A program made the position numbers and the translations under genes. Positions 26,292 to 34,466 of a DNA stretch of 64,000 nt are shown here, one piece after another (position 1 is the first letter of the stretch; every line of letters starts with the position of its first letter). The notes under the pieces were generated by a model. The model worked only from the letters and a program-made list of their open reading frames with translations, did no database searches and had not been told where the DNA came from. Source of the stretch: Plectonema cf. radiosum LEGE 06105 (GTDB lineage Bacteria; Cyanobacteriota; Cyanobacteriia; Cyanobacteriales; Nostocaceae); contig NZ_JADEWL010000015.1 of assembly GCF_015207665.1 (NCBI RefSeq), positions 27,061 through 91,060 of the forward strand. The letters run 5' to 3'.

Positions 26292-27809
26292 ATGTCAGCA
26301 AGAGACGTTTCTAAAAACGATTCTAAAAATCATCAAAATCATCATCAGTCGGTATCGGAAATACCTCGAATCGACGTTGATAAAGTTTGGGAAAATAAAA
26401 TCAAAGATCAATTATATTCCCACGACAGTAACAGTAGTAATTTAGAAAAAAATTCCCCCGCTACTGCTAAATTTCTGGAAAAGTCTAACGTATCTAAAGA
26501 AAGTAATGAAAAAAATCAAGTAGTTATAAATACAAATAGTCAAGGGTTTTTACCCATATTGACAAATGCTAATTTCCTTGCTTTATGGGGTGGTCAGGTA
26601 TTTTGTCAGTTAGCAGATAAAGTATATTTGGTACTGATGATTGCTTTGATTAATACTCAGTTTCAATCTGAGGGAAGCAGCATTAGCGGCTGGGTATCAG
26701 CTTTAATGATGACTTTTACAATTCCGGCAGTACTTTTTGGCTCTTTAGCTGGGGTATTTGTAGATCGATGGACAAAAAAAACTGTGCTGGTGTCAACTAA
26801 CATTTGGCGCGGTATTTTAGTTTTAGGAATTGTACCCTTACTATGGTTGGCTAAAGATTGGCATAGTGTAGGTAATATTCCTGCTGGTTTCCTGATTATT
26901 TTGGCAGTAACTTTTTTGGTTTCCACCTTAACCCAGTTTTTTGCACCCGCAGAACAAGCTGTAATTCCTCTGATAGTCAAGCCGCGTAACTTACTTTCTG
27001 CTAATTCACTTTACACTACAACGATGATGGCATCGGTAATTGTGGGATTTGCCATTGGAGAACCGCTTTTATCCGCAGCAGACGCTTTATGGCTAAAATT
27101 TGTAGGTAGCGGTGGATTAGGGAAAGAAATTTTAGTAGGTGGTTCCTACGCGATTGCAGGATTAATTTTACTATTGCTGAAGACAGATGAGAAACCCCAG
27201 TTGAATAAAGATGTTTCCAACGATATTTTTGCTGACTTGAAAGATGGTTTTGTATATTTAGGTAAAAATCATCGTCTCCGCAATGCTTTAATTCAGCTAA
27301 TCATCTTGTTTTCGGTGTTGGCTGCATTAACAGTATTAGCAGTTCGCATCGCAGAAATTATACCTAACATCTCAGCCGATCAATTTGGCTTTTTACTAGC
27401 ATCGGGTGGTGTTGGTATCGCATTGGGTGCAATAGTCTTAGGTCAATTTGGGGAAAATTTTTCAACTTCCCAGTTGAGTTTAACTGGATGTGCGGGAATG
27501 GTAATTTCACTGACAGGTTTGGCAATATTTACCCAACAATTATGGGTTGTACTGTTTTTAATCGGTTTATTAGGTGTATCTGGTGCCTTAGTCGGTATTC
27601 CCTTACAAACTGCCATTCAAACAGAAACTCCAGCCCAAATGCGTGGTAAAGTATTTGGTCTGCAAAATAACTTAGTTAATATTGCTCTGACTTTACCTTT
27701 AGCATTAGCGGGTATCGCTGAAACTTTTTTTGGATTGCAGACAGTATTTTTGGCATTAGCTGCTATTGTTTTATGTGGTGGTCTATTAACAAGGTATAAA
27801 TCTCCTTAA
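26292..27809 (+). CDS. MFS transporter with a long polar N-terminal extension
   Basis: In 505 aa, residues 1-85 are hydrophilic and rich in Asn, Ser, Lys and His. A 12-helix major facilitator follows, with FLALWGGQVFCQLADKVYLV at helix 1, GVFVDRWTKKTVLVSTNIWR as the helix 2-3 motif A (loop D-R-x2-K-K), and FFAPAEQAVIPLIVKPRNLL. It resembles the MFS_3 group of efflux proteins; substrate unknown. The extension is probably cytoplasmic and could be disordered. ATG at 26292; a start nearer the first helix cannot be excluded, though no good internal Met with a ribosome-binding site is seen. Confidence 0.85.
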   Translation: MSARDVSKNDSKNHQNHHQSVSEIPRIDVDKVWENKIKDQLYSHDSNSSNLEKNSPATAKFLEKSNVSKESNEKNQVVINTNSQGFLPILTNANFLALWGGQVFCQLADKVYLVLMIALINTQFQSEGSSISGWVSALMMTFTIPAVLFGSLAGVFVDRWTKKTVLVSTNIWRGILVLGIVPLLWLAKDWHSVGNIPAGFLIILAVTFLVSTLTQFFAPAEQAVIPLIVKPRNLLSANSLYTTTMMASVIVGFAIGEPLLSAADALWLKFVGSGGLGKEILVGGSYAIAGLILLLLKTDEKPQLNKDVSNDIFADLKDGFVYLGKNHRLRNALIQLIILFSVLAALTVLAVRIAEIIPNISADQFGFLLASGGVGIALGAIVLGQFGENFSTSQLSLTGCAGMVISLTGLAIFTQQLWVVLFLIGLLGVSGALVGIPLQTAIQTETPAQMRGKVFGLQNNLVNIALTLPLALAGIAETFFGLQTVFLALAAIVLCGGLLTRYKSP

Positions 27810-28217
27810 TAGCTATTACGATTAAGTGATGATTATTTATGACCTTGGCATGAATATCTATCTTGAATCCATGAATTACCTTGACTATTGCTTTTACTAG
27901 CATGGTAAAATTACATCGGTAATTTACATCTGTAATCATATATTCCTTAATATTTGGAATCAAATATACATCAGGTAGATGCTATACATAGGGTCTGAGT
28001 TTTTCATATAAAAACGTATAGTAATTAACAGCATAGCAATGGCATAAATAAATTTATGATTTATGAGTTTTAAAAAGGTAAAAATTTGCGTTGTCAGTAA
28101 TTAGGATTGAGATATTATGATATCCACAAAGCCAGCGAGTGCAACCGTAAATCCGTATCAATCATATTCACAGAAAATCTGACCGAATAAACCCCCTTTC
28201 CAGATTACTAATCAAGA
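27810..28217. other. Spacer upstream of the GT4 gene, nothing recognised
   Basis: About 400 bp, AT-rich, with no supported frame, repeat family member or strong hairpin. Confidence 0.5.
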
Positions 28218-29381
28218 ATGCGTATAGCTTGGATTGGAAAAAAAACGCCCTTTTGTGGCAATGTTACCTATAGTAGAGAAATTACAAATGGCTTGTTAGA
28301 GCAGGGACATGAAGTTAGCTTTCTTCATTTTGCCCAGGAAGTATCCCAAGGCTCAAACGAGTTACATTGTCAGGAGGTACCCCTACCTTTTATCTATAAG
28401 TCCCAGGTTTATACTATTCCTACGTTTAAAGCGACTAAGGTTTTAACCGATTCGCTACGACGGATTAAACCAGACATCGTTCATGCGTCTCTGACTTTAT
28501 CTCCTCTAGATTTTTTGTTACCAGAAATTTGTGAAAAGCTCGATATTCCTCTAATTGCTACTTTCCATACACCGTTTGCTGGTAAAGGAGCAAAATTAGT
28601 ATCCGGAACACAGCTTTTAGCGTATCAATTGTATGCACCTTTTTTAGGTAATTATGACGGTGTAATCGTATTTTCCCAACTTCAGCGAGAATTGCTAGCA
28701 CGTATGGGTGTACCGGCTGAAAATATTGCCGTGATTCCCAATGGAGTAGATGTTGATAAATATTCTCCCGGTTTCTCAGCCATCAAAGCTGAATTTAAAG
28801 CCGAACGTTTATTTATCTATCAAGGTAGACTAGCTCCAGAGAAGAACGTTGAAGCTTTGCTACGTGCTTGGAGACAGGCTGAGATGGGGCCGCAAAGTAA
28901 ATTACTAATAGTTGGTGATGGTCCCTTAAGAGCTAGTTTGGAGCCGTTTTATGGCCCCGAATATGGCATTATTTGGCTGGGATTCGTTGCTGATGATCAT
29001 CGCCGTATCGAAATTTTACGGGGAGCCGATGTATTTATATTACCATCCTTAGTTGAAGGTTTATCTTTATCCCTATTAGAAGCAATGGCTTGCGGTTTGG
29101 CTTGTCTGGCAACTGAAGTCGGTGCTGATGGAGAAGTATTACAGAAGGGAGCAGGTGTAACACTTGATACTAATAGAGTGCGATCGCAATTACGCACTTT
29201 ATTACCGCTGTTCCAGGATCATCCAGAGTTAGCATTGATGTTAGGGAAAAAAGCACGACAGCGAGTACTAGAACGTTATACTCTGGGCAAGAATATAACT
29301 CAGTTAGAGAAGCTTTATGAGGAAGTCGTCAAAAGACGAAGTTTACATTTTCGTCCCCAACATAGCAAAAAAGCCGTGTGA
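28218..29381 (+). CDS. Glycosyltransferase family 4 protein
   Basis: In 387 aa the N-terminal MRIAWIGKKTPFCGNVTYSR domain and C-terminal donor domain (RLFIYQGRLAPEKNVEALLR; EX7E motif EGLSLSLLE followed by AMACGLACLATEVG) show a GT-B retaining transferase. It resembles SqdX and mannosyltransferase-type GT4 enzymes, but the acceptor motif of SqdX (KVDGI) is not kept. It probably acts at the cytoplasmic membrane on a lipid or polysaccharide acceptor. Nucleotide sugar and acceptor cannot be read from the sequence. ATG at 28218; it stands alone with long spacers on both sides. Confidence 0.88.
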   Translation: MRIAWIGKKTPFCGNVTYSREITNGLLEQGHEVSFLHFAQEVSQGSNELHCQEVPLPFIYKSQVYTIPTFKATKVLTDSLRRIKPDIVHASLTLSPLDFLLPEICEKLDIPLIATFHTPFAGKGAKLVSGTQLLAYQLYAPFLGNYDGVIVFSQLQRELLARMGVPAENIAVIPNGVDVDKYSPGFSAIKAEFKAERLFIYQGRLAPEKNVEALLRAWRQAEMGPQSKLLIVGDGPLRASLEPFYGPEYGIIWLGFVADDHRRIEILRGADVFILPSLVEGLSLSLLEAMACGLACLATEVGADGEVLQKGAGVTLDTNRVRSQLRTLLPLFQDHPELALMLGKKARQRVLERYTLGKNITQLEKLYEEVVKRRSLHFRPQHSKKAV

Positions 29382-29471
29382 CGCGCTACATATATAGTTT
29401 ATATATAGTGCGTTGTTCGCTAAAGGTTGCGGGCGATCGCACTATATTTTTTTGGGGTATCCAATCGTCAT

Positions 29472-29534
29472 TCGTCGGGTTTTTATAAAATGTGTAATAA
29501 TCTTACAAACATTTATTTAAAAAACCCGACTTCT
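29472..29534. repeat. AGAAGTCGGGTTTTT hairpin family, copy after the GT4 gene
   Basis: CGTCGGGTTTTTATAAA and TTTAAAAAACCCGACTTCT arms around about 28 bp. A separate AT-rich hairpin (CGCTACATATATAG/TATATAGTGCG) sits directly behind the GT4 stop at about 29384-29413. Confidence 0.65.
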
Positions 29535-29560
29535 CAATCCGATTTAGTCGCGTATAAAAA

Positions 29561-29764
29561 GTAGTTGGTAGGTTGGCTTCACGGCGCACGAAGAATAATG
29601 ATGCCCAACAGGAAATTAAGAAGAGCGCTTAACCCAACATTTTCTAATAGGCTATTCTTAAATATCTTAATTGTTGTTAATCCTAGTAATATTGGGTTAC
29701 GACACGACAATTATAAAGCAGATCCTACAAACGAAATTTAATTTCTGTGTCTAAATCAACCTAG
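29561..29764. mobile_element. ~204-bp MITE-like repeat, copy 1
   Basis: The first 80 bp are nearly identical to 30850-30930, including 70 consecutive identical bases (29570-29639 and 30859-30928). The remaining 120 bp are alignable but diverged. The left end reads TTGGTAGGTTGG; the right end (AAATCAACCTAG) is a decayed inverted partner. It lies just before the DNA glycosylase gene. Confidence 0.7.
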
Positions 29765-29807
29765 AAGCTGTCTGCCAGACAATGAATGATTGTATACCAG
29801 ACAAGAA

Positions 29808-30479
29808 ATGATTGTATACCGGACAATATCCAAAGGTAAAATTAAATGGTTTCGTTGTGAATTGTTAGTTTGGGGAAAACAGCATCGTAGAAAATTTCCT
29901 TGGAGAAATACTTCATATGCTTACGCCATTTTAGCAGCAGAATTCATGTTACAGAAAACTAACGCGCCTTTAGTTGCTCCCCTGTACGAAGAATTTATGG
30001 AAAAATATCCCACAGTGGAAGCATTAGCTGAAACACAATTTTTAGAAATCAAAAATATTTTACAGCCTTTAGGACTTTCATTTCGAGCTGAAAGACTGCA
30101 TAAATCGGCACAATTATTAGTTAAAGAATACCAAGGAAAAATCCCGAATACACAAGCAGAATTACTCAAATTACCTGGAGTTGGTAAATATACAGCCCGT
30201 TCCATTTGCGCTAATGCTTACGGACAAAACAAAGCAGTGATTGATACCAATGTTGCACGGATTTTCGAGCGTTTTTTTGGTTTTGAAGGTGGGAGAGTAA
30301 AATCTCGCTGTCCCTTACTTTGGCAAGCAGCAGAAGAAATAGCTCCGCCTCGTGATGTCGGAATATGGAATTTGACGCTATTTGATTTTGGAGCGGAGGT
30401 ATGTACTGCGAAAAATCCGCATTGCGATCGGTGTTTGTTGCGGGAGCGGTGTGGCTATTTGAAACAACAAGTTAAATAG
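29808..30479 (+). CDS. HhH-GPD DNA glycosylase (MutY/Mig-like, short form)
   Basis: In 223 aa: FPWRNTSYAYAILAAEFMLQ carries the Glu used by MutY-type glycosylases; LPGVGKYTARSI is the helix-hairpin-helix; DTNVARIF holds the catalytic Asp; and C-x6-C-x2-C-x5-C near the end forms a 4Fe-4S site. It lacks the C-terminal NUDIX-like domain that lets MutY read 8-oxoguanine, so its substrate may differ (e.g. archaeal Mig-type mismatch glycosylases). A 22-bp tandem duplication (AATGATTGTATACCRGACAA) overlaps the start; the ATG at 29808 is preferred to the TTG at 29790. It overlaps the convergent HEAT-like fragment by 8 bp, and the pair is bracketed by two copies of one repeat. Confidence 0.87.
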   Translation: MIVYRTISKGKIKWFRCELLVWGKQHRRKFPWRNTSYAYAILAAEFMLQKTNAPLVAPLYEEFMEKYPTVEALAETQFLEIKNILQPLGLSFRAERLHKSAQLLVKEYQGKIPNTQAELLKLPGVGKYTARSICANAYGQNKAVIDTNVARIFERFFGFEGGRVKSRCPLLWQAAEEIAPPRDVGIWNLTLFDFGAEVCTAKNPHCDRCLLRERCGYLKQQVK

Positions 30480-30702
30480 GTTCTGTTTCCTGTTGTAATC
30501 TTGCAATTAAAAACGGTACGGCAAAACCTGCTCTAGGGGCTAAACTTCCTTGATGATAGATACAACCAAACAAATCCCATAAGCATTCTTCGCGAATATC
30601 TCGATCGTCTGAAGCTAAATTACGGATAGCAAACAGCATATTCTCGTGAATATTTGGTTCGTCTATTTCATTCCAAATAATATTGTCGAAATTTTCTTTC
30701 AT
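30472..30702 (-). pseudogene. N-terminal fragment of a HEAT-repeat-like protein
   Basis: The 76-aa product (IRNLASDDRDIREECLWDLF, then CIYHQGSLAPRAGFAVPFLI) looks like the opening HEAT-type repeat of larger proteins that begin with a LWDLYG-x-IYHQG pattern. It stops just where further repeats would be expected, overlapping the end of the glycosylase gene. A truncated remnant is the simplest reading; a genuine small protein is possible. ATG at 30702, without a clear Shine-Dalgarno. Confidence 0.5.
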
Positions 30703-30849
30703 AGCCTATTGATATTATTTAGGATTGTGAATTTCAATATGGCTTTAAAAAATGAATTTGTCCATAAGATGAAGACTGATTTTGGTGGTTTGCGCGTTCA
30801 GCTTTGCTGCTACAATCGCGACAATATGCCCTTTTATATTAAGAGAGTG

Positions 30850-31052
30850 GTAGTTGTTAGGTTGGCTTCACGGCGCACGAAGAATAATGATGCCCAACAG
30901 GAAATTAAGAAGAGCGCTTAACCCAACAAATTCTTTCCGGAGCATTCTTAAATATCTCAATTTATTAGAAAAGAAGAATGTTGGGTTACGACACAATAAT
31001 TATAAATTCGCGTTACAAACAAAATTTATTTTTCGTGTCTAACCCAACCTAC
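30850..31052. mobile_element. ~203-bp MITE-like repeat, copy 2
   Basis: Same orientation as copy 1. The ends GTAGTTGTTAGGTTGG and CTAACCCAACCTAC are inverted repeats, better kept than in copy 1. With copy 1 it brackets the glycosylase and HEAT fragment (about 1.09 kb between them). Frames open across it are repeat sequence, not genes. Confidence 0.75.
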
Positions 31053-31083
31053 AAGCTCTTAAATCTTTTAATTAAAACTGCTT

Positions 31084-31944
31084 CTAAATCCCGACATTAC
31101 TCCACCCTAAACTAGTAGGTTGTTGATAAATCTTCTTTAATGTATTGACATCTCTAGGAGAAATCAGCGGTGGGTTACTAACTTGAGAAAAGTATAGAGC
31201 GTCACCTTTGTCTGTACTGTGTCCCCAAATTCCCAAAGCATGACCGAGTTCGTGACGAGCTGCTGCTAAAAGGTATTTACCTGTTTGAGAGGGACTTAAT
31301 AATATAGTAAAGTCATGGTATAAAATATTGTCTTTATTAAAGATTTTATAGCGAGTTTCCGCAGAACGAGCGCGAGGAATGTTGCTTCCAGGAGTAAATT
31401 TCAATGGCGGAGATTTTCGCATAATGGTGATATCTGCCGCTTCTGGGTTTTCAACTATTGTTAAAGGTAAATAATTATTCCACTCTTGTACTGTTTGTGA
31501 GACAGTATTAACCCATTCTTGAGACTGCTTGGTGTTATTTCCTGTTGGTGTTTCTAAATAAACTTTAACTGGAAATTGCCACCAAGTTAAATAACCATAT
31601 TTAGTGGGTTTAATTTCAGTAAAATAATCACCGCTATTTGTATCGTCTTTCCATTGCATCAAACTTGATGGTAAAGCATGGGGTTTTTGTCGTCGGAGAG
31701 AAGCAGTTTGAGAAATAGTATTAATAAAAGAGTTTTTTCTGTTAAGAGTTTCCGATTCCCCAACCCCTATTTTTATATCTGCTTGCAGGTCTTGCGGTAC
31801 TTTTGTCAAGTTAAAATTTGTAAACATACCATGAACCTGCACGTTAGTTAAAATAACGAGCAGTATTGCGATCGCAAATCCCCAAGCTATTTTTACTTGT
31901 TTAAACAGACTTTTGGGAGTATTGATTTTTCGGTGTTTACTCAT
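31084..31944 (-). CDS. Matrixin-like zinc metallopeptidase, membrane-anchored or secreted
   Basis: In 286 aa, a basic N-terminus and one hydrophobic helix (about 15-40, AWGFAIAILLVILTNVQVHG) are followed by a peptidase-M10-like domain (about 125-280). The zinc site is HELGHALGIWGH, i.e. HExxHxxGxxxH, one residue longer before the third His than in classic metzincins. The following GDALYFSQ segment occupies the Met-turn position but has Leu rather than Met. The tail LISPRDVNTLKKIYQQP is typical of matrixins. Substrate unknown; probably extracytoplasmic. ATG at 31944. It is 2 bp downstream of secG, which suggests co-transcription. Confidence 0.82.
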   Translation of the reverse strand: MSKHRKINTPKSLFKQVKIAWGFAIAILLVILTNVQVHGMFTNFNLTKVPQDLQADIKIGVGESETLNRKNSFINTISQTASLRRQKPHALPSSLMQWKDDTNSGDYFTEIKPTKYGYLTWWQFPVKVYLETPTGNNTKQSQEWVNTVSQTVQEWNNYLPLTIVENPEAADITIMRKSPPLKFTPGSNIPRARSAETRYKIFNKDNILYHDFTILLSPSQTGKYLLAAARHELGHALGIWGHSTDKGDALYFSQVSNPPLISPRDVNTLKKIYQQPTSLGWSNVGI

Positions 31945-31946
31945 TC

Positions 31947-32180
31947 CTAATTAGGAAGCCAACCTGCACTTAAAACCACAGTCAAGCCGAGAAAAATTAC
32001 CGTTAAAGTCCAAGTAACACGATTTAAAGTATTTTCAGCGCTCTTGGTACTGCTAAAAAGTTGTGCTTGTCCACCGATAGCTCCAATTCCATCACCTTTG
32101 GGACTGTGCAGTAATACTAAAATGATTAAACCAATAGCAGAAAATGCCCAGATGCCTTGTATTATATTTGAGAGAATCAT
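31947..32180 (-). CDS. secG: Preprotein translocase subunit SecG
   Basis: This 77-aa protein has two hydrophobic helices (IIQGIWAFSAIGLIILVLLH and VTWTLTVIFLGLTVVLSAGW) around the conserved loop HSPKGDGIGAIGGQAQLF. SecG assists SecYE-mediated export. ATG at 32180. It is followed 2 bp later by the metallopeptidase gene and preceded by gpmI on the same strand across a repeat-bearing spacer. Confidence 0.92.
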   Translation of the reverse strand: MILSNIIQGIWAFSAIGLIILVLLHSPKGDGIGAIGGQAQLFSSTKSAENTLNRVTWTLTVIFLGLTVVLSAGWLPN

Positions 32181-32230
32181 AGTTAGTTGTTAGTTGTTGG
32201 TTTTTAGTTGTTGGTTGTTAGTTGTTGCTA
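32181..32230. repeat. TTAGTTG/TTGGTTG heptamer run upstream of secG
   Basis: About six imperfect 7-bp units (GTTAGTT, GTTGGTT) directly behind the secG start codon on the plus strand. They displace a normal ribosome-binding site for secG. Confidence 0.7.
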
Positions 32231-32285
32231 AAACGAATAGCATTTAACAACCAGCAACTAACAAATTTTAACTTAATTCTTCTGG

Positions 32286-33893
32286 TTAATTTTTGTGCAT
32301 CACCAAATTCATGGGAGAACGAGTTGATTTGATATCATACTCTGCTGGTTGAAACAGGGATTTTCCAGTCATTTCTGGTGGCTGAGGAAGCTGTAAAATT
32401 TCCAAAATACTTGGAGCAATATCGGCTAGCTTACCATCGCTTCTTAAAACAACATTGGTAGCGTGTCCGGGAATTTTGACTCTCTCTCCTTCGACCAAAA
32501 TCAAAGGAACTGGATTTGTAGTATGAGCCGTCCAGGGATTTCCTCCCTCATCTATCATATATTCGGCATTTCCGTGGTCAGCTGTAATTATAGCCGTACC
32601 TCCAACTTTGCAGATTCCTTCTAACAAACGTCCTAAACATTTATCTACCACTTCTAAAGCTTGAACAGTAGCTTCCATGTTACCTGTATGCCCTACCATA
32701 TCTGGATTAGCATAATTAACTACTATTAAGGAATAAATTTCCTTGTTAATAGCTTTTAAAACTACATCGGTAACAGCTGAGGCTGACATCATCGGTGCTT
32801 GATCGTAGGTAGCTACCATGGGAGAACTGATCAGTTCCCTGTCTTCTCCTGCAAAAGGTTCTTCCAAACCTCCATTGAAAAAGTAGGTAACGTGAGCGTA
32901 TTTTTCAGTTTCAGCAGTCCGAAACTGGTTTAAACCATGGCTCGAAATGACTTCACCGAGAATATTGTCAAGATTCTGGGGTTTAAATGCTACCTCTACT
33001 GCTAAATCTTGCTCGTATTGGGTAAAAGTAACAAAAGATAGCGGTTTAATTTGCTGTCTTTCAAACCCGTCAAAATCTGGCTTGACAAAAACTTGAGTTA
33101 ATTGTCTAGCTCGATCGGGACGAAAATTGAAAAATATTACCCCATCTCCTGCTTCTACCGCTCCTGGAGCAATTCTCACGGGAACAATAAATTCATCTGT
33201 TATTCCTTCTGCATAGGAGTTTTGTACTACTTCTAGAGCAGAACAGTTACTGCTTAAATTGTCTTGCGTCATTACTTGGTAAGCGCTTTCGATCCGATTC
33301 CAGCGTTTATCTCTATCCATTGCATAGTAGCGTCCGCTGACAGTTACAATGCGTCCAACTCCTATGCGATCTATATAATCTTGAATAAGTCCAATTGATT
33401 TTACAGCTTCACTGGGTTTAGTATCGCGTCCGTCAGTGATAGCATGGATACAAATTTGCGAAATTCCTTGAGCCTTAGCTAAATCCAGCAGTCCAAATAG
33501 ATGGCTTAAATGGGAATGTACACCCCCTTCAGAACAAAGCCCTACTAAATGTAGCTTGCTCTGACGACTTTGCACTTCTTGGCAAATTTTTACCAGCGCT
33601 GGGTTTTGATTAATCGAACCATCTTCTACAGCATCGGAAATTCTTACCAATTCTTGCGGTACGACTCGTCCAGCACCTATATTTAAATGTCCTACCTCTG
33701 AGTTGCCCATTTGCCCTTCTGGCAAACCCACCGCTTTTCCGGAGGTATTGATCAACGTGTTTGGATAAGCCTTCAATAAGCTATCCATAACGGGTGTTGA
33801 AGAGGCGGCAACAGCGTTTCCTTTGGTCTCCTCGCAGTAACCCCATCCATCCAATATTACCAGCACCACGGGAGAAACAGGTGCTTTTATCAT
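32286..33893 (-). CDS. gpmI: 2,3-bisphosphoglycerate-independent phosphoglycerate mutase
   Basis: The 535-aa di-manganese enzyme interconverts 3- and 2-phosphoglycerate in glycolysis and gluconeogenesis. The metal site VVLVILDGWGYCEE is at the N-terminus and the Ser nucleophile in GQMGNSEVGHLNIGAGR. HAITDGRDTKPSEA, VNYANPDMVGHTGN and ITADHGNAE complete the alkaline-phosphatase-like core. The ATG at 33893 (MIKAPVSPVVLV) fits the family; the frame is open 18 codons further up with an Arg/Lys-rich tail unlike homologues. Upstream is a 570-bp repeat-rich spacer. Confidence 0.95.
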   Translation of the reverse strand: MIKAPVSPVVLVILDGWGYCEETKGNAVAASSTPVMDSLLKAYPNTLINTSGKAVGLPEGQMGNSEVGHLNIGAGRVVPQELVRISDAVEDGSINQNPALVKICQEVQSRQSKLHLVGLCSEGGVHSHLSHLFGLLDLAKAQGISQICIHAITDGRDTKPSEAVKSIGLIQDYIDRIGVGRIVTVSGRYYAMDRDKRWNRIESAYQVMTQDNLSSNCSALEVVQNSYAEGITDEFIVPVRIAPGAVEAGDGVIFFNFRPDRARQLTQVFVKPDFDGFERQQIKPLSFVTFTQYEQDLAVEVAFKPQNLDNILGEVISSHGLNQFRTAETEKYAHVTYFFNGGLEEPFAGEDRELISSPMVATYDQAPMMSASAVTDVVLKAINKEIYSLIVVNYANPDMVGHTGNMEATVQALEVVDKCLGRLLEGICKVGGTAIITADHGNAEYMIDEGGNPWTAHTTNPVPLILVEGERVKIPGHATNVVLRSDGKLADIAPSILEILQLPQPPEMTGKSLFQPAEYDIKSTRSPMNLVMHKN

Positions 33894-34466
33894 AACAAAT
33901 TTGCCCTTTACTTTTCGTAATATCCGAATAATACCATTGACACTCACAACTGCAAGTGAATTTTTGCTTATTATTGCTTGTTAATTTGTATCTTCAATTA
34001 TTTTATGGAATGGGTAATGGGTAATCGGTAATGGGTAATTGGTGATGGGTAATGGGTGATGGGTAATCGGTAATCGGTAATCGGTAATCGGTAATGGGGA
34101 ACTCTTATTTTTTTACACTCAAATCAATTGTCAATATAATTCATAATTTATAATTTACAATTCATAGCCTAATGTGAATTAAAAATGTCCCTTATTCTAC
34201 AAGGGTTTTGAAGCTCGCTTAAATCTCGATGTTTAATCTATCAACGTGATGATAATGGTTTGAGCGCTTAATTCACATAATACGTAATTCATAGCCTAAG
34301 TCAACTATGTACACTTTACCGTCAGATTAGTGTAGGCTTTTCAATTCTGTACCAATTACCAATTACCAATTACCAATTACCAATTCCCAATTACCAATTA
34401 CCAATTACCAATTACCTATTACCTATTACCAATTACCTATTACCTATTACCCATTACCTTTTAAAT
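33894..34466. other. Repeat-filled spacer between the ABC-F and gpmI genes
   Basis: No gene. It holds GGTAATG/GGTAATC heptamers (about 34012-34098) and ATTACCA/ATTACCT heptamers (about 34341-34457), which are inverted relative to each other. A 105-bp segment between them is bounded by TGTGAATTAA (34173-34182) and TTAATTCACA (34268-34277). The second array runs to within 10 bp of the ABC-F stop codon. Confidence 0.7.

Noticed and set aside
30646..31042. Two short plus-strand frames between the glycosylase and peptidase genes
   Set aside because: They lie inside the second ~203-bp repeat and antisense to the HEAT fragment; no ribosome-binding site or homology.
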